Positions 41,501 through 44,099 of a DNA stretch of 64,000 bases are shown piece after piece. Origin of the DNA: Tubiluchus corallicola (lineage: Eukaryota; Priapulida; Priapulimorpha; Priapulimorphida; Tubiluchidae); the NCBI GenBank assembly GCA_030141605.1, contig JAQGDQ010000552.1:80393-144392 (forward strand). The letters run 5' to 3'. Numbering within the stretch: the first letter of the stretch is position 1; the number at the start of each line of letters is the position of its first letter. Under the pieces are notes generated by a model. The model saw only the letters and a program-made list of their open reading frames with translations. It had not been told where the DNA came from and ran no database searches. Both the position numbers and the translations under genes were made by a program.

Positions 41501-43158
41501 GATAAGAAGTAAGACTGGCATTTGTTTCGCATCAAACTGAATGTACATCTGCCAGACTTTTTGCCCTGAACGAAACCCAATATTTCCACATTAGAATTTG
41601 AAATGCGCTTGCTAATTTTGTCCGTTTTTGGATTTCATAGCGCCAAATTTGATACCATCCTTCATTCAACCACGTAGACTATGGACTAGTAACCCAAAGG
41701 CTGCAAGTTCAAATCCCAGTTTGTTTGTTCTGATTTCATATTATTTTTCAGCAGGGAGGGTGCAGTCTTGCAGATTGGTGTGGCTTCCATAAGAAGGGGT
41801 ACTTTTGGCGGACTGAAATATTTTCAGTCTGATTAAGATATATGTCACAACTTAACTTAATGTTCAGTTAAAAACTGCTTTTGCCATTTGTATAAAAATT
41901 GAATAATTATTATAATACACTTCAATACAGCGGTAGTATAAATTAACTTTATGCTCTCATAGATAGTTTCTTATGCAAAATTCTTTGTTATATTTTTCCA
42001 ACGTTTAAGTGATAAGGGTAAAATAAGCCCCACATGCCGAGTGGCTTGTCCTTTCCTTTAATTTGTACTATGAATAACATGATCATTTTAAAACTGTCGT
42101 TATACTATCACTACCTTTAATGTGTAGAATTTATAACACGATCTCTGTTACCTTTAGCTCAGCGCATACACATCAGCCGAGAGTTTTACCAGGGTGTAAC
42201 ACAATTCAACGAAGGTTACGAAGTCGAACTGCGAGGTGACATGAATGTTAAGGTACCCAAAAATTATCCACAGCTTCTTTCCAAGTAGAAACTATTGCTG
42301 TTCTAAATAGCATTAAAGGAAGACTTATATGCTTATATGTGACTAAGCTGACCGTCTCGTGTTTAAAGAAGACAGGATAATTTTTCATATACTACCCCAT
42401 TTTCCAGTCTGATAAAAAGTATACATTTTACCACAATTAATATTGCAAAAGCGTTTCTGACAATTTAATAATAGATTAAAAACTTAATTAACAGCAGGCG
42501 AGCCGAACTATTGATGACATCACAAACTAACATAATTTTCAACAGCAAAAATATTCCACGAGCGACTTGCACGTGTTTGCAAAAGTGAAAATTGAAGTAC
42601 AGTGCTAGTGTAAGATATTCAGCGTGTTGTACTAAAACTAGGTAAGTTTTAAGATAAAAATTCAAATTTCAAATTTACCGCTGTGCTCACGCATGAGCCG
42701 CCGAACGTGTGTAGTTTGTCACAAACTATCTGAACTGAGAGGTGCAGCATCTGTTTTTTGTGCAATGTGTTTCCGAAATGCAGGCGCTAGTGCCCATCTA
42801 ACTAGCGAATGGCGAATGCAAAGTTACGTTTGTGTGGTAATAATTCGTTCACATAAGTTATTTTTGAAAAAATAGAATGTTTCCTTTCAATATTTTAAAG
42901 AGTAGATTGTTTTGACCTGCAGTTTAAAATTGGGTCCTGGTTTTGCTTTAAGATCTGTCGGGCGACATTAATGACAAGGTACGCAAAAATTATGCACAGT
43001 TTTTTCAAGAACAAGCTGTTGCTGTTCTAGATCACATTAAGGTCTGTTCACACATTTAAAATAAATTGCATGTAATTTTATAGGGTAAAGGCTGGCTGAC
43101 TACCTATTGGCTAAATGGCAAAGAGGGTTACAAAAAGAAATTGCCACAGCACGACTGA
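5476..43158 (+). CDS. NPR1-like: Receptor guanylate cyclase (NPR-like), complete, 24 exons
   Basis: Single-pass receptor expected to convert GTP to cGMP after binding a peptide outside the cell. Coding exons: 5476-5720, 6796-6873, 7839-7948, 8584-8743, 9085-9269, 10731-10924, 11983-12108, 13459-13594, 14361-14488, 17467-17663, 18294-18414, 19532-19768, 21220-21324, 22487-22609, 24642-24762, 26038-26187, 27248-27425, 30578-30715, 32866-32989, 33279-33347, 36843-37005, 39767-39877, 42158-42252, 43084-43158. All junctions are GT-AG and phases match throughout (3369 nt, 1122 aa). Domains: signal peptide 1-20; ANF-receptor-like ectodomain about 45-450; juxtamembrane Cys pair in VCGFDNDLC; membrane segment about 495-519; pseudokinase about 590-850 (VALK Lys620; HGYLKSTN in place of HRD; DYG 731-733); coiled coil about 865-910; cyclase about 920-1110. 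FSDIVGFT (Asp937), VETIGDAYM (Glu977, Asp981), Cys1049 and Arg1060 are kept, but the usual catalytic Asn is Met1056. Length fits the family (about 1050-1100). Ligand and paralogue are not identifiable. Confidence 0.93.
6198..6670. mobile_element. pogo/Tigger-type MITE, family A, copy 1
   Basis: Ends CAGTCAACCTCGG ... GAGGTTGACTG, flanked by TA on both sides (6196-6197 and 6671-6672). 473 bp, no coding capacity, in guanylate-cyclase intron 1. Sister copies are at 7990, 25454 and 31449. CAGT-type ends with TA target duplication are typical of pogo/Tigger elements. The rest of this intron (5721-6795) shows nothing else. Confidence 0.85.
6796..6873 (+). CDS. Guanylate cyclase exon 2
   Basis: Residues 82-108, acceptor TTTCAG|T, donor GGA|GTAAGT. 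Encodes [10 protein letters not shown], the conserved first helix of ANF-receptor domains. Phases: two bases in from exon 1, two bases out to exon 3. Confidence 0.9.
7073..7734 (+). mobile_element. ~660-bp TIR element, family TGTG, copy 1
   Basis: Starts TGTGTGCTTGCATAGCAAAA and ends TTTGGTTTGCAAGCACACA, giving inverted termini of about 35 bp (the inner part includes the AAGTCGGC motif). No transposase is seen; the internal sequence is shared with copies at 15533, 18852, 28591, 50744 and 62114. It lies in intron 2. Target duplication is unclear, so the superfamily is not assigned. Confidence 0.85.
7839..7948 (+). CDS. Guanylate cyclase exon 3
   Basis: Residues 108-145. Encodes [20 protein letters not shown] and DVFIGPPCS, the Cys-containing segment and the GPPC turn of the ligand-binding domain. 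Acceptor TTCTAG|T, donor AGAG|GTAAGT. Confidence 0.93.
7990..8476 (-). mobile_element. pogo/Tigger-type MITE, family A, copy 2 (inverted)
   Basis: Same termini as the 6198 copy but internally in the opposite orientation, flanked by TA at 7988-7989 and 8477-8478. It begins only 41 bp after the exon 3 donor and fills most of intron 3. Confidence 0.85.
8584..8743 (+). CDS. Guanylate cyclase exon 4
   Basis: Residues 145-198. Encodes [19 protein letters not shown] then ATDP and [13 protein letters not shown], the best-conserved part of natriuretic-receptor ectodomains. Acceptor TTCTTAG|CT, donor TTCAG|GTAGCT. The 341-bp intron that follows (8744-9084) shows nothing recognisable. Confidence 0.94.
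9085..9269 (+). CDS. Guanylate cyclase exon 5
   Basis: Residues 198-260. [16 protein letters not shown] starts the second lobe of the ligand-binding fold (family: hydrophobic beta strand after a W-R pair). Acceptor TTCTAG|G, donor CGA|AGTAAG read as GA|GTAAG with one base carried over. N-glycosylation sequon NNIT is present. Confidence 0.92.
9290..10130. mobile_element. Dispersed repeat (family 8), split by a nested element
   Basis: 9290-9720 and about 10072-10130 resemble 61195-61700 and, in part, 55375-55500: shared pieces include a GGGCTTGC...CAG...AAACTTGTA core, AAAATAATCAGAG and GTGAAAT..TAAGTAATAT. In this copy a ~590-bp-family element (9812-10071) interrupts it. No coding content and termini not defined. 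Confidence 0.55.
9812..10071 (+). mobile_element. ~590-bp MITE family, copy 1 (5' part only)
   Basis: Begins TTTAAAGCAAAACCAGGACC and follows the family through GACGGGCACTAGC and CTCAGTTCAGATGTG, then breaks off at about 10071. Other copies: 13622, 23173, 42362, 50035, 60451. It lies in intron 5, nested in another repeat. Confidence 0.75.
10131..10730. other. Intron 5 remainder, no gene
   Basis: AT-rich intronic DNA. 10345-10520 (AAGTCATTTATTTCACCTTAC...) looks like the 3' tail of a non-LTR element but carries no coding motif. Nothing else is recognisable before exon 6. Confidence 0.35.
10731..10924 (+). CDS. Guanylate cyclase exon 6
   Basis: Residues 260-324. [19 protein letters not shown] and [15 protein letters not shown] match the strand-helix-strand (ILCG..., AYELGM..GEYVFF) of the family. 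Acceptor TTGCAG|TT joins the single base of exon 5 to give Ile; donor TTGCAT|GTAAGA. It ends in phase 0. Confidence 0.92.
11534..11902. mobile_element. ~390-bp TIR element, family 7, copy 1
   Basis: Inverted ends AAGCC.TTTCACAGTTCC ... GGAACTGTGGAAAGGCTT. Just inside the left end lies AGGTCAAACGTTAAGTG and inside the right end CTTAACCTTTGACCT. Its right end is about 80 bp before exon 7. Copies are at 26789 and 52085. 10925-11533 holds nothing I can identify. Confidence 0.8.
11983..12108 (+). CDS. Guanylate cyclase exon 7
   Basis: Residues 325-366, phase 0 at both ends. [15 protein letters not shown] corresponds to the FRR.V..RM..PPW block. Two acceptors are possible: ATTATCAG at 11982 (chosen, length fits) or CCCCCAG at 12012, which would remove 10 codons in frame. 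Donor CAT|GTACGT. Confidence 0.85.
12406..12527. mobile_element. Short hAT MITE with perfect 8-bp duplication
   Basis: Starts TAGGGGTGAGCATCGAACG and ends CCTCAGCCCTA, flanked on both sides by ATAGCAGC (12398-12405 and 12528-12535). The interior is rich in TTCGAATTCGAA. It is an internally deleted relative of 22749-23155. Confidence 0.92.
12534..12885. repeat. 56-bp minisatellite, about 6 copies
   Basis: CCATGG occurs at 12551, 12607, 12663, 12719, 12775 and 12831, a period of 56 bp (CACAAACACCATGGCAACCT). The array starts right at the target duplication of the hAT element at 12406-12527. Intron 7. Confidence 0.93.
13130..13395. repeat. ~130-bp segment duplicated in tandem (x2)
   Basis: Two diverged copies of ATTGGCTGTTTTTACCTGC ... 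AACAAAATTAAC ... GTGAAATT sit next to each other in intron 7, just before exon 8. No coding content. Confidence 0.75.
13459..13594 (+). CDS. Guanylate cyclase exon 8
   Basis: Residues 367-412. [19 protein letters not shown] is the conserved AGYLHDAVLLYA helix. Two sequons (NQT, NGS) are present. Acceptor TTACCTAG|GGT, donor CAGGG|GTATAT. Confidence 0.94.
13622..14200 (+). mobile_element. ~590-bp MITE family, copy 2 (full length)
   Basis: Starts TTAAAGCAAAAGCAGACCC and ends CATCCTGTCCTTCGTTAAAG, only 27 bp after the exon 8 donor. About 579 bp without an intact reading frame. Short inverted ends (about 17 bp, TTAAAG) fit a non-autonomous DNA transposon. Confidence 0.8.
14361..14488 (+). CDS. 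Guanylate cyclase exon 9
   Basis: Residues 412-454. [17 protein letters not shown] is the G.TG.V..D..GDR strand pair that closes the ectodomain. Acceptor TTTGCAG|GG, donor TCACAG|GTGAGT. The last ~30 bases and the donor are copied again at 14605-14670. Confidence 0.94.
14605..14670 (+). pseudogene. Decayed copy of exon 9 3' end plus donor
   Basis: GAATGTGTCATGCTGGACAA ... TCACAG|GTGAGTTGGGAGC repeats 14458-14520 with few changes, offset 148 bp. The copied donor GTGAGT is intact. Use of it would add 148 bp, with an in-frame TGA soon after the real exon end, so it should be non-coding. Confidence 0.88.
14671..15160. other. Intron 9, unassigned part
   Basis: AT-rich sequence with no exon, RNA gene or repeat that I can recognise. 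Confidence 0.4.
15170..15300 (-). pseudogene. LINE reverse-transcriptase C-terminal fragment
   Basis: Minus-strand translation contains [20 protein letters not shown], the R.LRWLGHV.RMP motif found near the C-terminus of many endonuclease-reverse transcriptases. The upstream part is not recognisable. Confidence 0.5.
15533..16180 (+). mobile_element. ~660-bp TIR element, family TGTG, copy 2
   Basis: TGTGTGCTTGCATAGCAAAA start and GGTTTGCAAGCACACA end, same orientation and interior as the 7073 copy; the right terminus has a small deletion (GCCGACTTACG region lost). Intron 9. Confidence 0.85.
16304..16703. mobile_element. pogo/Tigger-type MITE, family B, copy 1
   Basis: CAGTCAACCCTCTTTAAACC ... 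GGTTTAACAAGGATCGACTG with TA on both sides (16302-16303, 16704-16705). 400 bp, non-coding, with a GC-rich interior. A shorter copy is at 18495. Confidence 0.88.
16704..17466. other. Intron 9, 3' part
   Basis: No recognisable element. Ordinary AT-rich intron up to the exon 10 acceptor. Confidence 0.4.
17467..17663 (+). CDS. Guanylate cyclase exon 10 (membrane segment)
   Basis: Residues 455-520. The juxtamembrane motif [13 protein letters not shown] carries the Cys pair known to shape receptor dimers in this family, then [20 protein letters not shown] forms the single membrane segment (about 495-519). Acceptor TTTCAG|GCT, donor TTCAG|GTAAAC, phase 2. Confidence 0.95.
17749..18020. mobile_element. 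Foldback (long palindrome) element
   Basis: Two arms of about 115 bp are near-perfect inverted copies: ACATACAACC...GGGCAGAGCC on the left and GGCTCTGCC...GGTTGTATGT on the right, around a short spacer that itself repeats part of an arm (ATTAT/CGTATTTAACAGAA). No coding content. Intron 10. Confidence 0.88.
18037..18068 (+). ncRNA. Hammerhead-like core motif (PLE-tail type)
   Basis: CTGATGA (18037-18043), a stem GACAG ... CTGTC, then GAAAC (18063-18067) reproduce the order of hammerhead conserved blocks. One extra A before the stem and a poor stem III argue against an active ribozyme. Such motifs occur in Penelope-like element termini. It directly follows the foldback element. Confidence 0.3.
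18294..18414 (+). CDS. Guanylate cyclase exon 11
   Basis: Residues 520-560. [13 protein letters not shown] is the cytoplasmic juxtamembrane helix (L..W.I.WEEL) typical of receptor cyclases, followed by a Ser/Arg-rich stretch ([14 protein letters not shown]), a plausible phosphorylated linker. Acceptor ATTCAG|A, donor TTG|GTAGGT. Confidence 0.92.
18495..18828. mobile_element. pogo/Tigger-type MITE, family B, copy 2
   Basis: CAATCAACCCTCGTTAAACC ... GGTTTAACGAGGGTCGACTG, TA-flanked, 334 bp. Relative to the 16304 copy it has lost about 90 bp internally and gained a G-rich stretch near 18527. A TG-rich run follows, joining it to the next element. Confidence 0.88.
18852..19470 (+). mobile_element. 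~660-bp TIR element, family TGTG, copy 3 (3' end decayed)
   Basis: Starts TGTGTGCTTGCATAGCAAAA and follows the family until AGTTTTAACTTTGCC, where the right terminus is lost; the end lies about 60 bp before exon 12. Intron 11. Confidence 0.8.
19532..19768 (+). CDS. Guanylate cyclase exon 12 (pseudokinase N-lobe)
   Basis: Residues 561-639, phase 0 both ends. Ser/Gly-rich linker, then [20 protein letters not shown]: the nucleotide-loop strand and the VALK lysine (Lys620). Acceptor AAATTAG|GAC, donor AATATC|GTAAGT. Confidence 0.93.
19795..20218. mobile_element. pogo/Tigger-type MITE, family D, copy 1
   Basis: CAGTAAGTCATCGCTTAGCG ... CGTTAAGCGAGGACTTACTG, flanked by TA (19793-19794, 20219-20220). 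424 bp, starting 26 bp after the exon 12 donor. CAGTAAGTCCTCGCTTAACG ends are a common Tigger form. Confidence 0.88.
20265..20870. repeat. 126-134-bp tandem repeat, about 4.7 copies
   Basis: TACTGCCATCTATTGACAAA recurs at 20293, 20425, 20551, 20677 and (as AATGCC) about 20811. The spacing change (132 versus 126) reflects presence or absence of a CTGGCTGG insert. Intron 12. Confidence 0.92.
20871..21219. other. Intron 12, 3' part
   Basis: AT-rich with a short GTGATAGTGATGATG run near 21017. No exon or element recognised. Confidence 0.4.
21220..21324 (+). CDS. Guanylate cyclase exon 13 (pseudokinase hinge)
   Basis: Residues 640-674, phase 0. [20 protein letters not shown] then [10 protein letters not shown]: the H.N...F.G.C.DPPNI and EYC.RGSLQ blocks of receptor cyclases. 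Acceptor AATCCAG|GTA, donor TTGCAG|GTACCA. Confidence 0.95.
21475..21880. repeat. 35-bp minisatellite, about 11 copies
   Basis: Variants of CCAGTTAGTAGTATGTTTCG TTTGTGTCTG(TGTC) alternate, with CAG at 21623, 21658 and 21693 giving a 35-bp step; outer units are degenerate. Intron 13. Confidence 0.85.
22135..22400 (+). pseudogene. LINE 3' end, reverse-transcriptase C-terminus
   Basis: Plus-strand translation gives [20 protein letters not shown], the E.KMLRWM.G.TR.DKIRN motif of endonuclease-reverse transcriptases. After a frame change (around 22240) [11 protein letters not shown] follows. It ends in a GAAGAAG-rich tail. Clearly inactive. Confidence 0.75.
22487..22609 (+). CDS. Guanylate cyclase exon 14
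   Basis: Residues 675-715. DILEND then [15 protein letters not shown], and SSHGYLK where active kinases have HRDLK: the catalytic Asp is missing, as in all receptor cyclases. Acceptor CTTCTAG|GAT, donor CTAAAA|GTGCGT (weaker than average), phase 0. Confidence 0.92.
22749..23155. mobile_element. hAT MITE with perfect 8-bp duplication
   Basis: TAGGGGTGAGCA ... TGCTCACCCCTA, flanked by ATATCAGC at 22741-22748 and 23156-23163. 407 bp, ends rich in TTCGAATTCGA. Full-length relative of 12406-12527. Intron 14. Confidence 0.95.
23173..23635 (+). mobile_element. ~590-bp MITE family, copy 3 (decayed)
   Basis: Starts TTAAAGGAAAACCGAACTC ten bases after the duplication of the hAT element. It contains an internal ~60-bp duplication (ACTTCAAATTTTGCCTTCGC twice, 23455-23530) and loses its right end. 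Intron 14. Confidence 0.7.
23754..24415. mobile_element. pogo/Tigger-type MITE, family C
   Basis: CAGTCTAACCTCGTTATCTC ... GAGATAACGAGGTTAGACTG, TA on both sides. 662 bp. The interior repeats GGCGAGA and ATAACGA. Only copy in the window. Intron 14. Confidence 0.9.
24642..24762 (+). CDS. Guanylate cyclase exon 15
   Basis: Residues 716-756. [19 protein letters not shown]: the pseudokinase catalytic-loop end and the DYG that replaces DFG. The donor chosen is TTCTAT|GTACTT, weak, but the only one that gives phase 1 and joins cleanly to KQWTAPELL of exon 16. Confidence 0.85.
24763..25330. other. Intron 15, 5' part
   Basis: No exon or element recognised. AT-rich with scattered short open frames of no support. 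Confidence 0.4.
25340..25434. mobile_element. pogo/Tigger family D fragment
   Basis: GTTTAGCGACTTTTTGCTGG then CATCGTTAAGCGACGACTTACTG-like end (split here for length) before TA: the right half of the element seen at 19795-20218. Confidence 0.65.
25454..25961. mobile_element. pogo/Tigger-type MITE, family A, copy 3
   Basis: CAGTCAACCTCGGAAATAAG ... CCGAGGTTGACTG, TA-flanked, 508 bp. Same orientation as the 6198 copy. It ends 76 bp before exon 16. Confidence 0.88.
26038..26187 (+). CDS. Guanylate cyclase exon 16
   Basis: Residues 756-806. [11 protein letters not shown] (APE motif), then [16 protein letters not shown], the helix-F region of the pseudokinase C-lobe. Acceptor TTAACAG|GC, donor AGAG|GTGGGT, phase 1. 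Confidence 0.94.
26461..26764. repeat. (GAT)n microsatellite, interrupted
   Basis: About 300 bp of GAT/GAC/GGT trinucleotides in intron 16. Pure at the 5' end (12 or more perfect units), degenerate after that. Open frames through it (poly-His or poly-Met) are artefacts. Confidence 0.95.
26789..27169. mobile_element. ~390-bp TIR element, family 7, copy 2 (inverted)
   Basis: Left part has AGGTCAAAGGTTAAGTGTAC, right part TTTAACCTTTGACA and GTGTGAAAACGCTTATTGCA; the interior matches 11534-11902 in reverse. Its right end is 78 bp before exon 17. Confidence 0.75.
27248..27425 (+). CDS. Guanylate cyclase exon 17
   Basis: Residues 806-865. [17 protein letters not shown] and [20 protein letters not shown], the CW...P..RP.F..I end of kinase-like domains. 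Acceptor TCTTTAG|AT, donor GGAAG|GTGGGT. Confidence 0.94.
27625..28475. repeat. 134-bp tandem repeat, about 6.4 copies
   Basis: GGTCACCC recurs at 27631, 27765, 27899, 28033, 28167, 28301 and 28435, exactly 134 bp apart. Units 3 and 5 share variants (GGGAATGTGTAG, CTTGCTAAG) as do units 2, 4 and 6, which suggests a 268-bp higher-order step. Intron 17. Confidence 0.95.
28591..29252 (-). mobile_element. ~660-bp TIR element, family TGTG, copy 4 (inverted)
   Basis: Same termini but the interior is reversed relative to the 7073 copy (CAAGATTATG...CAGCCTGCACC reads backwards). Intron 17. Confidence 0.85.
29253..29945. other. Intron 17, unassigned part
   Basis: No exon seen. A segment at 29760-29820 (CAGCCCTGCTCAGGGATCTTC) holds a short hairpin; its origin is unknown. 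Confidence 0.35.
29953..30525 (-). pseudogene. Ty3/gypsy-type retrotransposon RT fragment
   Basis: Minus-strand frame of about 190 codons with the reverse-transcriptase fingers and palm of Ty3/gypsy elements: [73 protein letters not shown]. The catalytic YxDD is YLDE and the frame is disrupted just after it. No LTR, RNase H or integrase is found. The fragment ends about 50 bp before exon 18, antisense to the host gene. Confidence 0.88.
30578..30715 (+). CDS. Guanylate cyclase exon 18 (hinge coiled coil)
   Basis: Residues 865-911. [20 protein letters not shown], then [11 protein letters not shown] and [10 protein letters not shown]: the dimerising signalling helix before the cyclase domain (EERT...EK..D.LL..MLP). 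Acceptor GTTTAAG|G, donor CCACA|GTAAAC. Confidence 0.94.
30716..31440. other. Intron 18, 5' part
   Basis: No exon or clear repeat. A G-run (GGGGGGTGGGGGGGGGC) lies at about 31229. Confidence 0.35.
31449..31932. mobile_element. pogo/Tigger-type MITE, family A, copy 4
   Basis: Starts CAGTCAACCTCGGAAGTAAA after TA; the right end is mutated (CCGAGGTTGGTTGG). Same orientation as the 6198 copy. Intron 18. Confidence 0.82.
32120..32705. repeat. 42-bp minisatellite, about 13.5 copies
   Basis: Unit TCCTCATGAGGAGAATGCAT AGCTTCTAGCTGGCAGCAGAAT (split for length). 42 bp equals 14 codons, so the minus strand has a 258-codon open frame made of [14 protein letters not shown] repeats; it has no homologue known to me and sits in intron 18. 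Each unit holds a CCTCATGAGG palindrome. Confidence 0.95.
32866..32989 (+). CDS. Guanylate cyclase exon 19 (cyclase core 1)
   Basis: Residues 911-952. [20 protein letters not shown] and [13 protein letters not shown]: Asp937 in FSDIVGFT is the first metal-binding residue. Acceptor TTCTTAG|G, donor TTGCAG|GTAAGA, phase 0. The 289-bp intron that follows shows nothing. Confidence 0.96.
33279..33347 (+). CDS. Guanylate cyclase exon 20
   Basis: Residues 953-975: [20 protein letters not shown] then VYK, the LLNDLYT.FD......VYK helix. Acceptor TTTACAG|ATT, donor TACAAG|GTAAGT, phase 0 both ends. Confidence 0.95.
33866..35370. repeat. 98-bp minisatellite, about 15 copies
   Basis: Unit contains CTGGTGCTGTCCTCTGTTGA, AGAAAGTTAATGTGTAGGCC, TTACAGTCAAAAACGTG and GCAAAACTTGCAGAATTGC. 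Variants (TCAAAAA/GGAAAAA, GAGCA/GGGCA, AGGCC/ATGCC/ACGCC) are mixed along the array, pointing to repeated unequal exchange. Intron 20. Confidence 0.95.
35371..36842. other. Intron 20, 3' part
   Basis: About 1.5 kb with no exon, RNA or assigned element. Rich in AT with several poly-A/poly-T runs. Confidence 0.4.
36843..37005 (+). CDS. Guanylate cyclase exon 21 (cyclase core 2)
   Basis: Residues 976-1030. [20 protein letters not shown]: Glu977 (guanine recognition) and Asp981 (second metal ligand) are both kept. [12 protein letters not shown] follows. Acceptor CTCTTAG|GTA, donor AATAG|GTACGT, phase 1. Confidence 0.96.
37193..37492. repeat. 20-bp minisatellite, about 15 copies
   Basis: Unit TTGACAGTTATGCATATGAA, with ATACAAA/ATACGAA variants. 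Each unit contains the palindrome ATGCAT. Intron 21, about 190 bp after exon 21. Confidence 0.95.
37500..39150. other. Intron 21, middle part
   Basis: No exon found. 37735-37870 and 38040-38180 share phrases (AAGCTGAATGC.GC...GATGCTG / GGTGCTGGC) that suggest a diverged repeat, but I could not define ends. Confidence 0.35.
39155..39720 (-). pseudogene. LINE reverse-transcriptase fragment, frameshifted
   Basis: Minus strand: VTVINDL..., the catalytic motif YIDDTT, a [19 protein letters not shown] segment, [34 protein letters not shown] and IRPVVE. A one-base frameshift follows, after which an [11 protein letters not shown]...VQKRSLKII-type stretch continues in another frame. These are palm and thumb of a CR1/Jockey-like element; no endonuclease domain. 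It ends about 47 bp before exon 22, antisense to the host gene. Confidence 0.82.
39767..39877 (+). CDS. Guanylate cyclase exon 22 (cyclase core 3, Asn lost)
   Basis: Residues 1030-1067: [20 protein letters not shown], then [17 protein letters not shown]. Cys1049 (GTP selectivity) and Arg1060 (phosphate/transition state) are kept. Where the family reads GDTVNTASRMES, this exon reads [12 protein letters not shown], so the catalytic Asn is Met1056 (ATG at 39844-39846). Acceptor CTCGTAG|GT, donor AAAAC|GTAAGT. Confidence 0.95.
39880..40045. other. Start of intron 22
   Basis: Nothing recognised. Confidence 0.3.
40050..40530. repeat. Degenerate ~200-bp tandem duplication
   Basis: Two diverged copies of ACTCACTTGACTATTCACTACGAG-type sequence (written here in part), CATTCACACTAG, TTGCCG.CAGTAACT and GTGAGTTTGC at about 40140-40320 and 40325-40520. 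It ends GTGTGAACGCCCCTTAA. Possibly a repeat-rich transposon; ends not defined. Confidence 0.5.
40949..41398. mobile_element. TIR element (~450 bp)
   Basis: Inverted ends ATATAGGTTTTACACGTCAA (continuing ATGTAGAC) and GTCTACATTTGACGTGTAAA (continuing ACCTATAT), about 28 bp and perfect. Sub-terminal repeats of GTCAAATGTAGACACAG follow. No coding content. Intron 22. Confidence 0.88.
41671..41725 (+). mobile_element. tRNA-like (SINE) fragment
   Basis: CGTAGACTATGGACTAGTAA ... AAGTTCAAATCCCAG holds a B-box (GTTCAAATC) preceded by an anticodon-arm-like segment. No A-box is recognisable, so it is at most the 3' half of a tRNA-derived SINE. Confidence 0.35.
42158..42252 (+). CDS. Guanylate cyclase exon 23
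   Basis: Residues 1067-1098. [14 protein letters not shown] and [16 protein letters not shown]: the RIH.S......L......F.LE.RG...(V/M)KGKG end of the cyclase fold. Acceptor CTTTAG|CT, donor GTTAAG|GTACCC, phase 0. Its 3' end is duplicated at 42953. Confidence 0.95.
42362..42951 (-). mobile_element. ~590-bp MITE family, copy 4 (inverted)
   Basis: Starts TTTAAAGAAGACAGGATAAT and ends GTCCTGGTTTTGCTTTAA, opposite orientation to the 13622 copy, 590 bp. It stands between exon 23 and the decayed copy of its 3' end. Confidence 0.85.
42953..43050 (+). pseudogene. Decayed copy of exon 23 3' end plus intron start
   Basis: ATCTGTCGGGCGACATTAAT then GACAAG|GTACGCAAAAATTATGC repeats 42230-42325 (GAACTGCGAGGTGACATGAA / GTTAAG|GTACCCAAAAATT) at roughly 75-80% identity by eye. 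The donor GT survives. It would encode DLSGDINDK, against ELRGDMNVK in the real exon. Confidence 0.85.
43084..43158 (+). CDS. Guanylate cyclase exon 24 (C-terminus)
   Basis: Residues 1099-1122: [20 protein letters not shown] then PQHD and TGA at 43156-43158. GKG..TYWL is the closing strand of the cyclase domain. Acceptor TTTATAG|GGT, phase 0. The tail is short. Confidence 0.95.
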   Translation, partial: GKGWLTTYWLNGKEGYKKKLPQHD

Positions 43159-43375
43159 TTTCTACGACTTTGAACTATCCGCAAGATGAACGATGAGCTA
43201 TGAATATTCATTCCAGACTCAACCAGTCGAACTTGACGATACAGCGACGAATGGCATCACACATGCTGTTGTTTAGATTTTCTAACCAGAAATTGGCAAA
43301 AGAGGTCATCATTTGTTGGGTTGATAGTTTCAGACTTCAGTTTCTGTTTCTTGTAGTTGCAATGCTGCATGCAAT

Positions 43376-43675
43376 AGTAAAGCAAGACACCTGTAGTTCT
43401 TTTATCTCGTCGTACAGGGTGGTCTAGACAAAACGTCCCCTAGGATCCTAGTAAAGCAAGACACCTGTAGTTCTTTTATCTCGTCGTACAGGGTGGTCTA
43501 GACAAAACGTTCCATAGGACCCTAGTAAAGCAAGACACCTGTAGTTCTTTTATCTCGTCGTACAGGGTGGTCTAGACAAAACGTCCACTAGGACCCTAGT
43601 AAAGCAAGACACTCGTAGTTCTTTTATCTTGTCGTACAGGGTGGTCGAGACAAAACATCCCCAAATTGTCGCTTA
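43376..43675. repeat. ~65-bp minisatellite, about 4.5 copies
   Basis: AAGCAAGACACCTGTAGTTC ... TCGTACAGGGTGGTCTAGAC repeats from about 43376. The last unit merges into the transposon terminus at 43630. It lies about 220 bp after the cyclase stop, so probably in its 3' UTR. Confidence 0.88.
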
Positions 43676-44098
43676 ACTCTTCATCCTGGTAGAGGCGTTT
43701 GTAAAAGAGGGCCAAATCAGCCGCGTACCCTAGTTTCTCCTCTTTCTCCCCAAATCCTGGTAGAGGCGTTTGTAAAAGAGAGCCACGCGAACTGTGTATT
43801 CTAGTTTCTCCTCTTTCTAACGAGCTATAAATCCCCTCCCCCCAGACCCTCATCGAGCACCACTAGGAAGTTTTTTATACAGTTTCGATTATTTTTAGAG
43901 GTTTTTCAACTGCCGTTTCTAGAAGTTGCTATGGTTTCCTAGCGACTCTTAGTGGGGGATTTTGGAGGGAAATTTGTAGCTTTTTGGAAAGAAGAGAAAT
44001 CGGGCTGTACGAAGATGTGGGTCACTTTTACAAAAGGCTGTAATAGGAAGAAGGGTACAAGTTAATTTGGGGGCACTTTTTTCTGGGCGACCCTGTAC
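43630..44098. mobile_element. TIR element with GTACAGGGT ends
   Basis: GTACAGGGTGGTCGAGAC on the left and GGGCGACCCTGTAC on the right are imperfect inverted ends. The left terminus was amplified to make the neighbouring 65-bp array. Interior non-coding, with a ~60-bp internal duplication (CCTGGTAGAGGCGTTTGTAA twice). Confidence 0.7.
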
Positions 44099-44099
44099 A

